From the NCBI RefSeq assembly GCF_000152625.1, contig NZ_CH724156.1, positions 2,782,602-2,846,601 on the forward strand: DNA of 64,000 nt, in the 5' to 3' direction. Origin of the DNA: Roseovarius nubinhibens ISM. GTDB lineage: Bacteria; Pseudomonadota; Alphaproteobacteria; Rhodobacterales; Rhodobacteraceae. Positions within the stretch are counted from its first letter, which is position 1. Every line of letters begins with the position of its first letter. Below the pieces are notes generated by a model. That model saw only the letters and a list, made by a program, of their open reading frames with translations. It was not told the DNA's origin and ran no database searches. The position numbers were made by a program, and so were the translations under genes. This document shows positions 7,879 to 17,293 of the stretch, in pieces.

Positions 7879-9167
7879 CGGCGGCGGCCCGTGGCGAGAA
7901 GCGACAGTAAAGCCGCGCCGATTTCATCCAGAATCTGCGTCTGGGATTGCGCGAAGGCGCGGGCGTTTTCACGCATGGTGTCAAGGGCTTGGGCGTCACT
8001 CATCAAGCCGAGAACCGCCTCGGAGAGCGCGCCTGCATCCGCCACTTCGAGCGCCCCGCCATGGCTGTCGAAAGCGGCATAGGCTTCGGTGAAATTGGCA
8101 TAGAGCGGGCCGTGCAACACGGCGGCCCCGGCGGCGGCGGGCTCATAGGGGTTGTGACCGCCCACGGGGGTCAGAGAGCCGCCGAGAAAGACGATGGGAG
8201 AGAGCGCATACCAAAGCCCCGTCTCGCCCATCGTGTCGGCGAGATAGACCTGTGTTTTGGCCGAAATCGGCATGTCGGTGGAACGTCGGCTCCACGTCGG
8301 TATTACGGCGGTGCCCTTTTCGAGGATTTCGCGCGCCCGTTCGGGGTGGCGCGGCACCAGGATCAAGAGCGCATCGGGCCGCGATTTGAGGATCTCGGCA
8401 TGGGCGGCGAGGACGGTCTCTTCTTCGCCGGGATGGGTCGAGCTCGCGACCCAGAGGGGGCGCGTGCCGATCACCCCGCGCAGCCGCGTGAGCACCGCCG
8501 CATCATAGGGCAGCGCCCCGGCGGCGGCCTTGAGATTGCCGCCCGCGCGGGCGCGGCGCAGGCCGAGATCATGGAAATGATCGGCGGTGCGCTGGTCCTG
8601 ACAATGGATGATCGAGAAATGCGACAGCAGATAGCGCGCGGTGCGCCCGAACCGTTTCCAGCCGCGCGCCGAGCGGTCGGAGATCCGGGCATTGATCAGC
8701 GCCAGCGGCACGTCATGGGCATAGGCCATTTCGATCATATGCGGCCAAAGCTCGCTCTCGACAAAGACGCCGAGATCGGGATGCCAATGGGCGAGGAAGC
8801 GGCGCAGCGCCTCGCGGGTGTCGAGCGGCGCAAATTGATGCTGGGTCCGTTTCGGCAGGCGGCGGGCCAGCACATCGGCCGAGGTGGCGGTGCCCGAGGT
8901 GATCAGGAAGCGCAGGTTGGGTTCGCTCTGCCCGAGATGGTCGATGAGCCGCAGGACCGAAACGCTTTCGCCGACGGAGGCCGCGTGAAACCAGATCAGC
9001 CGCCCGGCGGGCCGGGGCAGGGCGGTGCGGCCAAGCCGTTCCGAGATGCGGGCGGGATCGGCACCATTGGCGGCCAGCTTGCGCTGAACGCGACGCCAGG
9101 CCAGCGGCGCCAGGGCGCGGGTCAAGGTGGAATAGAGCCCGAGTAGCGCCGGGCGTCGTCTGGGCAT
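7875..9167 (-). CDS. waaA: 3-deoxy-D-manno-octulosonic acid (Kdo) transferase
   Basis: This 430-residue WaaA/KdtA transfers Kdo from CMP-Kdo to lipid A precursor at the inner membrane. It starts with a hydrophobic, basic anchor (LYSTLTRALAPLAWRR) and shows the family signature GRLIWFHAASVGES with the catalytic Glu, then FVESELWPHM, WVASSTHPGEEE and LADTMGETGLWY-LGGSL. Length matches the family. A short 11-bp repeat block (GTCGGTNNNAC units, 8274-8317) lies inside its coding sequence. It starts one base into the moaA stop and overlaps the downstream glycosyltransferase by four bases. Confidence 0.95.
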   Translation of the reverse strand: MPRRRPALLGLYSTLTRALAPLAWRRVQRKLAANGADPARISERLGRTALPRPAGRLIWFHAASVGESVSVLRLIDHLGQSEPNLRFLITSGTATSADVLARRLPKRTQHQFAPLDTREALRRFLAHWHPDLGVFVESELWPHMIEMAYAHDVPLALINARISDRSARGWKRFGRTARYLLSHFSIIHCQDQRTADHFHDLGLRRARAGGNLKAAAGALPYDAAVLTRLRGVIGTRPLWVASSTHPGEEETVLAAHAEILKSRPDALLILVPRHPERAREILEKGTAVIPTWSRRSTDMPISAKTQVYLADTMGETGLWYALSPIVFLGGSLTPVGGHNPYEPAAAGAAVLHGPLYANFTEAYAAFDSHGGALEVADAGALSEAVLGLMSDAQALDTMRENARAFAQSQTQILDEIGAALLSLLATGRRR

Positions 9168-10174
9168 CAGCCGCCCGTGTGGCTCATGTGGCGCGACATG
9201 CGGCCCGCCACATCCTGCCGGGAGTAATCGAAATCATGGCCCTTGGGCTTGAGCGCGATGGCGCGGCGAATGGCCTCTTCGAGCGGCGCATCATCGCGGG
9301 GATGATTGCGCAGGGGGGCGCGCAGATCGGCCATGTCTTCCTGACCGAGGCACATGTAGAGCTCGCCCGTGCAGGTGAGCCGCACGCGGTTGCAGCTTTC
9401 GCAGAAATTATGGGTGAGCGGCGTGATGAAGCCGATCTTTTGCCCGGTCTCTTCGAGCCGCACATAGCGGGCGGGGCCGCCGGTGCGCTCGGGCAGATCG
9501 GTGAGCGTGTAACGTTCGCGCAGACGGGCGCGCAAATCCGAGAGCTTCCAATATTGGTCGAGCCGGTCCTCGTTGCCGATATCGCCCATCGGCATCACCT
9601 CGATAAAGGTGATGTCCATGTCGCGGTCCTGGCACCATTCGGTGAGGGTAAAGAGTTCGTCCTCGTTAAAGCCCTTGAGCGCGACGGTGTTGATCTTGAC
9701 CCGCAGCCCGGCCTTTTGCGCGGCGTCGATGCCCTTGAGCACCTGCGGCAGGCGGCCCCAGCGGGTGATGTCGGCGAATTTCTTCTCGTCGAGCGTGTCG
9801 AGCGAGATATTCACCCGGCGCACCCCCGCCGCATAGAGATCATCGGCAAAGCGGAAGAGCTGCGAGCCATTGGTGGTCAGCGTCAGTTCCTTGAGCGCGC
9901 CACTGTCGAGATGGCGGGTCATCGAGCGGAAGAAGGTCATGATGTCGCGGCGCACCAGCGGCTCGCCCCCGGTGATGCGCAGCTTTTCGACGCCGAGACG
10001 CACAAAGGTCGAGCACATGCGATCCAGCTCTTCCAGTGTCAGAAGTTCCTTCTTGGGCAGGAAATTCATGTTCTCGGACATGCAGTAGACGCAGCGAAAA
10101 TCGCAGCGGTCGGTGACCGAGACGCGCAGGTAAGAGATGGCGCGCTGGAAGGGATCTATAAGCGGTGCTGTCAT
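9167..10174 (-). CDS. moaA: GTP 3',8-cyclase (molybdenum cofactor synthesis)
   Basis: This 335-residue radical SAM enzyme carries out the first step of molybdopterin synthesis, converting GTP to 3',8-cyclo-GTP. The SAM-cluster cysteines are C24, C28 and C31 (RCDFRCVYC). The C-terminal cluster is in [18 protein letters not shown]. The protein ends in a double glycine (SHTGG), which is required in MoaA for activity. It is the first gene of a three-gene overlapping set with waaA and the core glycosyltransferase; the functional link between Moco and LPS is not evident. No other moa gene is close by. Confidence 0.97.
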   Translation of the reverse strand: MTAPLIDPFQRAISYLRVSVTDRCDFRCVYCMSENMNFLPKKELLTLEELDRMCSTFVRLGVEKLRITGGEPLVRRDIMTFFRSMTRHLDSGALKELTLTTNGSQLFRFADDLYAAGVRRVNISLDTLDEKKFADITRWGRLPQVLKGIDAAQKAGLRVKINTVALKGFNEDELFTLTEWCQDRDMDITFIEVMPMGDIGNEDRLDQYWKLSDLRARLRERYTLTDLPERTGGPARYVRLEETGQKIGFITPLTHNFCESCNRVRLTCTGELYMCLGQEDMADLRAPLRNHPRDDAPLEEAIRRAIALKPKGHDFDYSRQDVAGRMSRHMSHTGG

Positions 10175-10259
10175 GGGGGGAACCTAAGTGTCGGGGGGCG
10201 TCGGGGCAAGGGGCAAGTTGACCGTTGCCGGAACGGGGGGCGCGCCCTAGATTTGGGGT

Positions 10260-10796
10260 ATGAAACAGGTTTTTCCATATCTTATGTGTCTGGGCCTTGG
10301 GGCCTGTGGTGTCATTCCGGGGCTGGAGCAGCGCGAGCGGGCGGGCTCTGGTGCCGGGTCGGCGGCAGAGCCAGCGGCCGCCGAGGCCTCTGCGGCCTCT
10401 GCTGCGGCAGAGGCGGGGGCCGGGTCGGGGGCCGCGTCGGAGGCGATCAAGCCCTCGGCGCTGACCGGGGGCGCGGCGACGCCTGCGGCGCTCGACACGA
10501 CGACGGCGGCGGAAAAGGCCGAAGCCGCCGCGCCGGATGCGGGCGGTGCCAAGCTCGGCACGACGATCGCCTCGCTCGGCGATGTGGCGGAGCCGGGGTT
10601 CTGGCTCAAGACGCCTTTGGTCAAGACGGCGGGCAAGGGCCGCGTGGAGTATCCCGCGACGGGCAAATCGGCGCAGGTCGATCTCATCCCCATTCCGGGC
10701 GAGGCGGGGGCGGGCAGCCGCATTTCGCTCTCGGCGATGCGGCTTTTGGGGGCGGATCTCACCGATCTGCCGGAGCTGGTGGTCTACGGGCCGTAA
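10260..10796 (+). CDS. Small Ala-rich lipoprotein, unknown function
   Basis: This 178-residue protein has a lipoprotein signal (MKQVFPYLMCLGLGAC, lipobox LGAC), so it should be acylated and attached to a membrane after export. Residues about 20-90 are very rich in Ala, Glu, Ser and Gly and look disordered. The conserved part is C-terminal (TIASLGDVAEPGFWLKTPLV, then GKSAQVDLIPIPGEAGAGSR). Similar Rhodobacterales proteins are often labelled D-galactarate dehydratase in databases; nothing here supports that enzyme activity. It is divergent from moaA. Confidence 0.75.
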   Translation: MKQVFPYLMCLGLGACGVIPGLEQRERAGSGAGSAAEPAAAEASAASAAAEAGAGSGAASEAIKPSALTGGAATPAALDTTTAAEKAEAAAPDAGGAKLGTTIASLGDVAEPGFWLKTPLVKTAGKGRVEYPATGKSAQVDLIPIPGEAGAGSRISLSAMRLLGADLTDLPELVVYGP

Positions 10797-10915
10797 GTCA
10801 AGGCAACGTGCAAGACAGTAGGCGGGGCCCGTCCGCGGGGGGGCGTCGTGAGGTAATGCGGGGCAGTTTATCTGGCCGCCATCTCTGACCTAAGGATAAT
10901 TCGTGACGGTGCAAA

Positions 10916-10944
10916 AGCGCCCGCCCGGGGGGCGGACGGGCGCT
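10916..10944 (-). terminator. Second hairpin downstream of pckA
   Basis: An agcgcccg / cgggcgct stem with a GC-rich internal part; read on the minus strand it is followed by TTTT (10913-10916 on the plus strand read aaaa). This gives pckA a second, distal terminator candidate. Confidence 0.55.
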
Positions 10945-10979
10945 GGCCGGGCCGCTGCGCGGCTGTTCCGGCCTTAGGG
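10938..10979. repeat. 42-bp direct repeat, copy 1
   Basis: This block starts gggcgctggccggg and ends ttccggccttaggg. It matches copy 2 at 10986-11027 at 39 of 42 positions, with a 6-base spacer. Its first seven bases belong to the right arm of the preceding hairpin. Confidence 0.9.
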
Positions 10980-10985
10980 TGCGAA

Positions 10986-11027
10986 GGGCGCTGGTCGGGC
11001 CGCTTTGCGGCTGTTCCGGCCTTAGGG
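10986..11027. repeat. 42-bp direct repeat, copy 2
   Basis: Second copy of the 42-bp block, differing by three substitutions (C to T, G to T, C to T) and offset 48 bases from the first. Confidence 0.9.
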
Positions 11028-11040
11028 GTGACAGACATGA

Positions 11041-11067
11041 AAAGGCCCGCCAGTGGGGCGGGCCTTT
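11041..11067 (-). terminator. pckA terminator
   Basis: An 11-bp perfect stem (aaaggcccgcc / ggcgggccttt) with a 5-base loop, 23 bases after the pckA stop. On the minus strand it ends in a run of T, as in a Rho-independent terminator. Confidence 0.85.
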
Positions 11068-11089
11068 GTCCTCTGCGCGGCAGTGGGGC

Positions 11090-12688
11090 TTAGCCCAGTG
11101 CGGCGGCTTTCACATCTTCGTCGATATGCGGCAGGTATTGCTCGAAATTCTGGGCGAACATTTCGACCAGTTTCGCGGCCTGCGCATCATAGGCCTCGGG
11201 GTTGCCCCAGGTGCGGCGCGGGTCGAGCAGAACCTCGGGCACGCCGGGCGCATCCACGGGCACGTCAAAGCCGAAATTCGGGTCCTTGCGGAACTTGACC
11301 TTGGAGAGCGAGCCGTCGAGCGCGGCGGTGAGCAGGGCGCGGGTGGCCTTGATCGGCATCCGCGAGCCGGTGCCATAGGCGCCGCCGGTCCAGCCGGTGT
11401 TCACCAGCCAGCAGGTCGCGCCATGTTTGGCGATCTTTTCGCGCAGGAGGTTGCCATAGACCTCGGGACGGCGCGGCATGAAGGGCGCGCCAAAGCAGGT
11501 CGAGAAGGTGGGCTCGGGCTCGGTGATGCCGCGCTCGGTCCCGGCGACCTTGGAGGTAAAGCCCGACAGGAAGTGATACATCGCCTGTGCCGGGGTCAGC
11601 CGGGCGATCGGAGGCAGCACGCCAAACGCATCACAGGTCAGCATGATGATGTTCTTGGGGTGGCCGCCGATGGCCGTCTCCGACGCGTTCGAGATATAGT
11701 CGAGCGGGTAGGCGCAGCGCATGTTGGCCGTCAGGCTGTCATCGTCGAAATCAAGTTCCTTGGTCTCTTCGTCAAAGACCATGTTCTCGATCACCGTGGC
11801 GAATTTCGACGTGGTGGCGTAGATCTCGGGCTCGGCCTCGGGGTTGAGGTTGATCGTCTTGGCATAGCAGCCGCCTTCAAAGTTGAAGGTGCCACGATCC
11901 GACCAGCCATGTTCGTCGTCGCCGATGAGAATGCGGCCGGGATCAGCCGAGAGCGTCGTCTTGCCGGTGCCCGACAGGCCAAAGAACACGGCGGTGTCGA
12001 CCGGGTTGCCCTTGGCATGGTTGGCCGAGCAATGCATCGGCATGATGCCTTTTTCGGGCAGCAGGTAGTTGAGCAGCGAGAAGACCGATTTCTTATTCTC
12101 GCCAGCATATTCGGTGCCGCCGATGAGGATCATCTTGCGGTCGAAATTCATCGCGATGACGGTGTCCGAGCGGCAATCGTGCTTTTTCGGGTCGGCCTTG
12201 AAGCTCGGGCAGTTGATCACGGTGAAATCCGCGACGAAATGATCCAGCGCCTCGCGTTCGGGGCGGCGCAGCAGGTGGCGGATGAAGAGCCCGTGCCAGG
12301 CCAGTTCGGTCACCATGCGGACCTTGATCGAATGCGCCGGGTCGGCGCCGCCGGTGAGATCCTGCACGTAGTAGCGGCCGCCTTGCATATGGGCGATCAT
12401 GTCCTCGTAGAGCGCGTCAAACCCTTCGGGGGTCATTTCGGCATTGTTGTCCCACCAGATCGTGTCGGCGACGCTGTCGGTCTTGACGACATGTTTGTCC
12501 TTGGGCGAGCGGCCGGTGAACTTGCCGGTGGTGACGAGAAACGCCCCGCCACGGCCCAGCGTGCCTTCGCCGTTCTTCACCGCGGCCTCGACCAGCGCCG
12601 GTTCGATCAGGTTGTAAAAAACTTCTCCCAGCCCGGTGATCCCTTGATCTTCGAGGCTGAATTTCGGGTTCACCCGTCCGAATGTCAT
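11090..12688 (-). CDS. pckA: ATP-dependent phosphoenolpyruvate carboxykinase
   Basis: PckA (532 residues) converts oxaloacetate and ATP to PEP, CO2 and ADP, the entry step of gluconeogenesis. The family P-loop [11 protein letters not shown] is near residue 235, followed by LIGDDEHGW (metal and substrate) and MPMHCSAN. A longer frame begins upstream, but the ATG at 12688 gives the family start ([16 protein letters not shown]) and has a good ribosome site (ctggag). It is divergent from chvI; in alphaproteobacteria ChvI-linked loci often adjoin pckA. Two hairpins mark its 3' end. Confidence 0.97.
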   Translation of the reverse strand: MTFGRVNPKFSLEDQGITGLGEVFYNLIEPALVEAAVKNGEGTLGRGGAFLVTTGKFTGRSPKDKHVVKTDSVADTIWWDNNAEMTPEGFDALYEDMIAHMQGGRYYVQDLTGGADPAHSIKVRMVTELAWHGLFIRHLLRRPEREALDHFVADFTVINCPSFKADPKKHDCRSDTVIAMNFDRKMILIGGTEYAGENKKSVFSLLNYLLPEKGIMPMHCSANHAKGNPVDTAVFFGLSGTGKTTLSADPGRILIGDDEHGWSDRGTFNFEGGCYAKTINLNPEAEPEIYATTSKFATVIENMVFDEETKELDFDDDSLTANMRCAYPLDYISNASETAIGGHPKNIIMLTCDAFGVLPPIARLTPAQAMYHFLSGFTSKVAGTERGITEPEPTFSTCFGAPFMPRRPEVYGNLLREKIAKHGATCWLVNTGWTGGAYGTGSRMPIKATRALLTAALDGSLSKVKFRKDPNFGFDVPVDAPGVPEVLLDPRRTWGNPEAYDAQAAKLVEMFAQNFEQYLPHIDEDVKAAALG

Positions 12689-12826
12689 CGACTTAATTCT
12701 CCAGTCTGTGGGGCCGGCCCGAGGGGCGGCAGAAGACACCGGGCGGGGCGGGGAGTCGTGTCCTGCCGGCCCGATGGCGGCGTCTTAGCATGGGGATTTG
12801 TGGAAAGAACAGGGGCGGATTCCTGA

Positions 12827-12859
12827 GTTAGCGCAACCAATTGGACGTTAGCGCAACCA
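12827..12859. repeat. Pair of gttagcgcaacca direct repeats, 20 bp apart
   Basis: Identical 13-mers at 12827-12839 and 12847-12859, centred two helical turns apart, upstream of pckA. The core TTAGCGC resembles half of LacI-type operators (gttagcgctaac) used by sugar-flux regulators in alphaproteobacteria; the assignment to such a regulator is an inference. Confidence 0.6.
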
Positions 12860-12974
12860 GCGGCGGAGCCCCGCCATCCAGGGTTTTTTCGCAGGCAGGT
12901 GAGTCAATTTAGTCATTCGCAAGGTAATTCTGCGTCAAATGAGTCGCAGTCAGGGCATGATTCGCAAAAACGGA

Positions 12975-13004
12975 TTGATCGCGCAGGAAAAAACAGACCA
13001 TAAT
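12975..13004 (+). promoter_or_regulatory. Candidate chvI promoter
   Basis: TTGATC at 12975-12980 and CATAAT at 12999-13004 with an 18-base spacer, about 42 bases before the chvI ATG. Good match for an alphaproteobacterial housekeeping promoter, without experimental support. Confidence 0.45.
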
Positions 13005-13046
13005 GGAGAAAAAAATCAGGCAAAACGAGCAGTAAGGAAATTACGC

Positions 13047-13751
13047 ATGTCGAAAATCGCCTTGGTGGACGATGACAGGAACATCCTGACATCGGTGTCG
13101 ATGACACTCGAAGCAGAGGGTTTCGAGGTCGAGACCTATAATGACGGCCAGCAGGCCTTTGATGCGTTCAGCAAGAAACTGCCCGATATGGCAGTTCTGG
13201 ACATCAAGATGCCGCGGATGGACGGGATGGACCTTTTGCAGCGTCTGCGCCAGAAATCCTCGATGCCGGTGATCTTTCTCACCTCGAAAGATGACGAGAT
13301 CGACGAGGTTCTCGGCCTGCGCATGGGGGCCGATGATTACGTGAAAAAGCCGTTTTCCCAACGGCTTCTGGTAGAACGCATTCGCGCGCTTCTGCGCCGT
13401 CAAGAGGCGGTGGATGGCACGATCAGCCCGGCCGAGGCCGAAGAAGGGAAGGTCATCGAACGTGGCGAGCTGCGGATGGATCCGCTGCGTCACGCCGTGT
13501 CCTGGAAGGGCCAGGATGTGTCGCTGACCGTGACCGAATTCCTGCTCTTGCAGGCGCTGGCGCAACGCCCCGGTTTCGTCAAGTCGCGCGATCAGCTGAT
13601 GGATGTGGCCTATGATGATCAGGTCTATGTGGATGACCGCACCATCGACAGCCATATCAAGCGGCTGCGCAAGAAGCTCCGCAATGTCGACAGCGATTTC
13701 TCGGCAATCGAGACGCTTTATGGTATCGGATACCGGTACAATGAAGAGTAA
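13047..13751 (+). CDS. chvI: ChvI response regulator
   Basis: This 234-residue OmpR/PhoB-type transcription regulator has phospho-acceptor Asp52 ([12 protein letters not shown]), the acidic pocket DDD at 8-10, a conserved Lys in VKKPFSQ and a C-terminal winged helix ([16 protein letters not shown]). With ChvG it forms the envelope/acid-stress and metabolic two-component system of alphaproteobacteria (ChvI/ChvG, ExoS/ChvI). The start at 13047 is set by the aaggaa site seven bases upstream; a longer frame exists but lacks one. It is followed 26 bases later by chvG. Confidence 0.93.
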   Translation: MSKIALVDDDRNILTSVSMTLEAEGFEVETYNDGQQAFDAFSKKLPDMAVLDIKMPRMDGMDLLQRLRQKSSMPVIFLTSKDDEIDEVLGLRMGADDYVKKPFSQRLLVERIRALLRRQEAVDGTISPAEAEEGKVIERGELRMDPLRHAVSWKGQDVSLTVTEFLLLQALAQRPGFVKSRDQLMDVAYDDQVYVDDRTIDSHIKRLRKKLRNVDSDFSAIETLYGIGYRYNEE

Positions 13752-13777
13752 TCGCAGCGCTGGTCGGGGGAGCTACA

Positions 13778-15466
13778 GTGCGTGACACGGTAAACGAGCG
13801 CGGCGGCGATATTGTCCTCGGGGATGATTTCGTCGCGCCGGTGGGCGTGGCCGAGGATGAGCTGCAGGCGCGGCGCGCCCGGCGCGGTTTCTTCTCGCTG
13901 CGGTCCTCGCCCCTGACCCGCAAGATCATCACCTTCAACCTGATCGCGCTCAACGTGCTGGTTGCGGGGATCCTCTATCTCAACTCGTCGCGCGACGGGC
14001 TCGCGGTGCAGCGGGTGAGCGGGCTGGTGACCGAAGGCGAGCTTGTCGCCGATGTATTCGAGGCCCATCTGCCCAAGGGGGCACCGGTGAGCCTTGCCTC
14101 GGGCGACGGGATCGATGTGGCCGAGGTGCTCGCCGGGCTTAGCCTGCGCGACAATTCGGATATCTATGTTTTTGACGCCAATGCGGTGCAGCTTGGCCAT
14201 CTGGCGGGGCGCGATGACCCCGCAGGTGAGGGCGATAGCGGCCAGCGTACGGTGATCACTGACGCGCTGAGCTGGGTCTGGGGCGGTCTGTCGCGCCCGT
14301 TCCGCAGCCTGTCAAATGAGGCGCCCGCGCCGGATACGGCGGAGCTGCTGAGCGGCATGGTGCCGGCAGCGCTGACGGGCGGCACCGATGTGAAGGCCGC
14401 GAAATCCTCGGAAGGCACGGTCTATTCGGTCGTGACGCCGATCCTGCACCAAGGCCAGGCGGTTGGCGTCGTGGCCATTGCCAGCGCCTCGGGCGAGATC
14501 GACAGCCTCGTGCGGTCGGAGCGCGAGCGCGTGCTGCAGATGTTTATTATTGCGACGCTGGTGTCGATCGGGCTCAGCCTGATCCTCGCGTCGACCATCG
14601 CCCATCCTCTGGCTGATCTGGCCGCCGCTGCCGAAATCGGCGGGGCGCGCAATCGCGGCAAGAACAATGGATCGCGCATCCGCATTCCTGATCTGACCTC
14701 ACGCCCCGATGAGATTGGCCGGCTGAGCGGCGCGCTGCGCGGCATGGTCGGTGCGCTCTACAACCGGATCGATGGCAATGAACAATTTGCCGCCGACGTG
14801 GCGCATGAGATCAAGAACCCGCTCGCCTCGCTGCGTTCGGCCGTGGGCACGCTGCGCGTCGCCAAGCGCGACGATCAGCGTGAGAAACTGCTCGATGTGA
14901 TCGACCATGATGTGCGCCGTCTCGACCGGTTGGTGAGCGATATTTCCAACGCCTCGCGGCTCGACAGTGAGCTGGTGAAGGAAGAGGAAGAGGCGTTCGA
15001 TCTGCTCAACATGCTGGGCAATCTGGGCGAATATCTTGGCCAGGAGGCCAAGGGCAAGGGCATCGATTTCATCACCGATTTCCCCGAACATCCGATTGTG
15101 ATCAACGGGTTGGAGGCGCGTCTTGCGCAGGTCTTCGTCAATCTGATCACCAATGCGGTGAGCTTTTGCGAGACCGGCGATGCGATCCGCGTCTGGGCGC
15201 GGACCCGCGAGAACCGGGTTCTGGTGGTGGTCGAAGATACCGGCCCCGGCATTCCCGAACAATCGCTGACCAAGATTTTCCAGCGCTTCTATTCGCACCG
15301 CTCAGAAAAGGATTTCGGCAATAATTCCGGTCTTGGCCTCGCCATTTCCAAGCAGATTGTCGAAGCCCATGGCGGCGTGATCTGGGCCGAGAACATCCGT
15401 CCCACAGAGGCCGATATCACCTCTGATCCGCTGGGCGCGCGCTTTGTCGTCGGCCTGCCGGTCTAA
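13778..15466 (+). CDS. chvG: ChvG sensor histidine kinase
   Basis: This 562-residue kinase is the partner of ChvI. An N-terminal cytosolic segment precedes a first membrane helix (about 47-68), a periplasmic sensor part, a second helix (about 250-270) and HAMP. Then come HisKA with His343 (DVAHEIKNPLASL) and the ATPase boxes NLITNAVSF, DTGPGIP, FQRFYSHR and NSGLGLAIS. The GTG start follows a strong ribosome site (gggggag). It is six bases from hprK, linking the kinase genetically to the PTS module as in other alphaproteobacteria. Confidence 0.93.
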   Translation: MRDTVNERGGDIVLGDDFVAPVGVAEDELQARRARRGFFSLRSSPLTRKIITFNLIALNVLVAGILYLNSSRDGLAVQRVSGLVTEGELVADVFEAHLPKGAPVSLASGDGIDVAEVLAGLSLRDNSDIYVFDANAVQLGHLAGRDDPAGEGDSGQRTVITDALSWVWGGLSRPFRSLSNEAPAPDTAELLSGMVPAALTGGTDVKAAKSSEGTVYSVVTPILHQGQAVGVVAIASASGEIDSLVRSERERVLQMFIIATLVSIGLSLILASTIAHPLADLAAAAEIGGARNRGKNNGSRIRIPDLTSRPDEIGRLSGALRGMVGALYNRIDGNEQFAADVAHEIKNPLASLRSAVGTLRVAKRDDQREKLLDVIDHDVRRLDRLVSDISNASRLDSELVKEEEEAFDLLNMLGNLGEYLGQEAKGKGIDFITDFPEHPIVINGLEARLAQVFVNLITNAVSFCETGDAIRVWARTRENRVLVVVEDTGPGIPEQSLTKIFQRFYSHRSEKDFGNNSGLGLAISKQIVEAHGGVIWAENIRPTEADITSDPLGARFVVGLPV

Positions 15467-15472
15467 CCGCCC

Positions 15473-15937
15473 ATGCCCGGCGAGACCCGTGTGCCGGACG
15501 CGCGGCGCGCGGCCGTGACGCCGGGGGAGAGCATTCACGCGAGCTGTGTCGCGCTTGGCGGCCGCGCCCTTTTGATCCGGGGCGCGTCCGGCGCGGGCAA
15601 GAGCGCGCTGGCGCTCGAGCTGATCAGCCGGGGTGCGGCGCTTGTCTCCGACGATCAGACCATCCTCTGCCGTGACGGCGATCAAGTCATCGCCAGTGCC
15701 CCGCCGAGCATCAAGGGCCGGATCGAGGCGCGGGGCGTGGGGCTCTTGCATGCGCCCGAGGCCGGGCCAAGCGAAGTGGCCGCATTGGTCGATCTGTCGC
15801 AGGTTGAGTGCGCGCGATTGCCGCCCGCGCGCGAGACCGATATTCTGGGCGTGACGCTGCCGGTGATCCACCGCAGCGACATGACCTGTTTTCCCGCCGC
15901 CCTGATCCTATATCTGACGCATGGACGATATGCCTGA
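15473..15937 (+). CDS. hprK: HPr kinase/phosphorylase, short alphaproteobacterial form
   Basis: A 154-residue protein that matches only the C-terminal catalytic half of Gram-positive HprK. It shows the P-loop [15 protein letters not shown], the acidic SDDQTIL and the K3-like loop [14 protein letters not shown]. It should phosphorylate HPr on a serine (Ser51 of the HPr encoded at 17293). The short form without the N-terminal domain is usual in alphaproteobacteria. It overlaps rapZ by 17 bases. Confidence 0.92.
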   Translation: MPGETRVPDARRAAVTPGESIHASCVALGGRALLIRGASGAGKSALALELISRGAALVSDDQTILCRDGDQVIASAPPSIKGRIEARGVGLLHAPEAGPSEVAALVDLSQVECARLPPARETDILGVTLPVIHRSDMTCFPAALILYLTHGRYA

Positions 15938-16895
15938 CACATCCGCGCCCAATGGCCCGCCGCCTGGCGAGTTTTCCGAGCTGACCCCGCTGGTTCTGGT
16001 GACGGGGCCAAGCGGCGCCGGTCGCACCACGGCGATCCATGTGCTCGAAGACATGGGCTATGAGGCGATTGACAACCTGCCACTGACGCTCTTGCCCAAG
16101 CTCTTGCAGGGCGGCGGGCCGGAGCGTCCGCTGGCGCTCGGTATCGATGTGCGTAACCGCGATTTCACCACCCAGGCGCTGATCGAGACGATTGATGGGA
16201 TCGCGCGGCTTACCGGCATGCCGATGCAGCTTCTGTATCTCGATGCGCGGCCTGAGGTGCTCATGCGGCGCTATTCCGAGACGAGGCGGCGGCATCCGCT
16301 GGCGGCGCGGGAAGGGGCGGAGCTCGGCATCGCGCGCGAGCTTGATCTGCTGGGCCCGATCCGGGCGCGGGCGGATGTGCTGATCGACACGTCCGAGCTC
16401 AGCCCGCATGATCTGCGGGCCGAGGTGGAACGCTGGTTCGCAGTGCGCAGCGGGCCGGATCTGTCGATCTCGGTGCAGAGTTTTTCCTATAAGCGCGGGC
16501 TGCCGCGCGGCGCCGATCTGGTGCTCGATTGCCGGTTCCTGTCGAACCCGCATTGGGAGCCGTCGCTGCGGGCGCTGGATGGGCGCGACAAGGCGGTGCA
16601 GGCCCATGTCGAGGCGGATCCGCGGTTCGAGGGTTTTCGCGAGCGGACCCTGTCGATGATCCGCTTTTTGCTGCCGGCCTATGAGGCGGAGGGCAAATCT
16701 TATCTCACGCTTGCCTTTGGCTGCACGGGCGGGCAGCATCGCTCGGTGGCGCTGGCAGAAACTTTGGCGGCGACCCTTGCGGATGAGGGCTGGCCGGTGT
16801 CAATAAGGCACAGGGAATTGGAACGGAAAGCGCGCGCATCGTCTGCCGAGACGGGGGCCGCACCGCACCGGGACGGAAGGATCGAGACGCAGTGA
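15921..16895 (+). CDS. rapZ: RapZ/YvcJ nucleotide-binding protein
   Basis: This 324-residue P-loop protein of the RapZ family carries [20 protein letters not shown], the following [14 protein letters not shown] and the C-terminal [14 protein letters not shown]. In enterobacteria RapZ binds small RNAs and tunes GlmS; in alphaproteobacteria it is consistently placed between hprK and EIIA, which suggests signalling within the nitrogen/carbon PTS. An alternative ATG lies at 15930. Its stop overlaps the next gene start by four bases (GTGA). Confidence 0.93.
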   Translation: MDDMPDTSAPNGPPPGEFSELTPLVLVTGPSGAGRTTAIHVLEDMGYEAIDNLPLTLLPKLLQGGGPERPLALGIDVRNRDFTTQALIETIDGIARLTGMPMQLLYLDARPEVLMRRYSETRRRHPLAAREGAELGIARELDLLGPIRARADVLIDTSELSPHDLRAEVERWFAVRSGPDLSISVQSFSYKRGLPRGADLVLDCRFLSNPHWEPSLRALDGRDKAVQAHVEADPRFEGFRERTLSMIRFLLPAYEAEGKSYLTLAFGCTGGQHRSVALAETLAATLADEGWPVSIRHRELERKARASSAETGAAPHRDGRIETQ

Positions 16896-17293
16896 TCGGG
16901 ATCGTGATCGTGGCGCATGGTGGACTGGCGTGTGAGTATCTCGCCGCAATAGAACACGTGGTCGGAGACCAGCCGGGCATTCGTGCCATTGCCATCGAGC
17001 GCGACCATGACCGCGCCGCCAAACAAGCCGAAATTTGCGAAGCCGCCGATGCGGTGGACACCGGCGAAGGGGTGGTCATCGTGACCGATATGTTTGGCGG
17101 ATCGCCGTCGAACCTGTCGCTCATGGCCTGCCGCCCGGACAATCGCCGCATTCTTTACGGGGCCAATCTGCCCATGCTGATCAAATTGGCGAAGTCTCGC
17201 CACAAGTCGGTGCCCGACGCGGTTGCCCATGCGCTGAATGCCGGGCGCAAGTATATCGACAGCCAAAATATTTCGGCAGAACAGGACCTTTGA
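16892..17293 (+). CDS. PTS EIIA component, mannose family (regulatory)
   Basis: This 133-residue EIIA-Man domain has the phosphorylatable His9 in IVAHGGLA and the conserved [11 protein letters not shown]. There is no EIIB, EIIC or EIID in the neighbourhood, so it probably serves as a regulatory phospho-acceptor rather than for sugar transport. The GTG start overlaps the rapZ stop, and its own stop overlaps the HPr start by one base, so rapZ-EIIA-HPr are translated as a unit. Confidence 0.92.
   Translation: MIGIVIVAHGGLACEYLAAIEHVVGDQPGIRAIAIERDHDRAAKQAEICEAADAVDTGEGVVIVTDMFGGSPSNLSLMACRPDNRRILYGANLPMLIKLAKSRHKSVPDAVAHALNAGRKYIDSQNISAEQDL

Larger units (their letters stand above)
10797..11089. 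other. 293-bp gap with two hairpins and a duplicated 42-bp block
   Basis: Convergent spacer between the lipoprotein gene and pckA. From left to right it holds about 115 bases without evident features, a GC-rich hairpin (10916-10944), two near-identical 42-bp blocks (10938-10979 and 10986-11027), and the pckA terminator (11041-11067). No plausible open frame with a ribosome site was seen. Confidence 0.7.
12689..13046. promoter_or_regulatory. 358-bp divergent control region between pckA and chvI
   Basis: No gene was found in this stretch. It holds the ribosome site of pckA (left end), two 13-bp direct repeats gttagcgcaacca exactly 20 bp apart (12827 and 12847), a candidate sigma70-type promoter for chvI (12975-13004), and the chvI ribosome site (aaggaa, 13034-13039). 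Confidence 0.7.

Noticed and set aside
10979-12826. 615-residue open frame antisense to pckA
   Set aside because: Covers all of pckA, which has complete catalytic motifs on the other strand.
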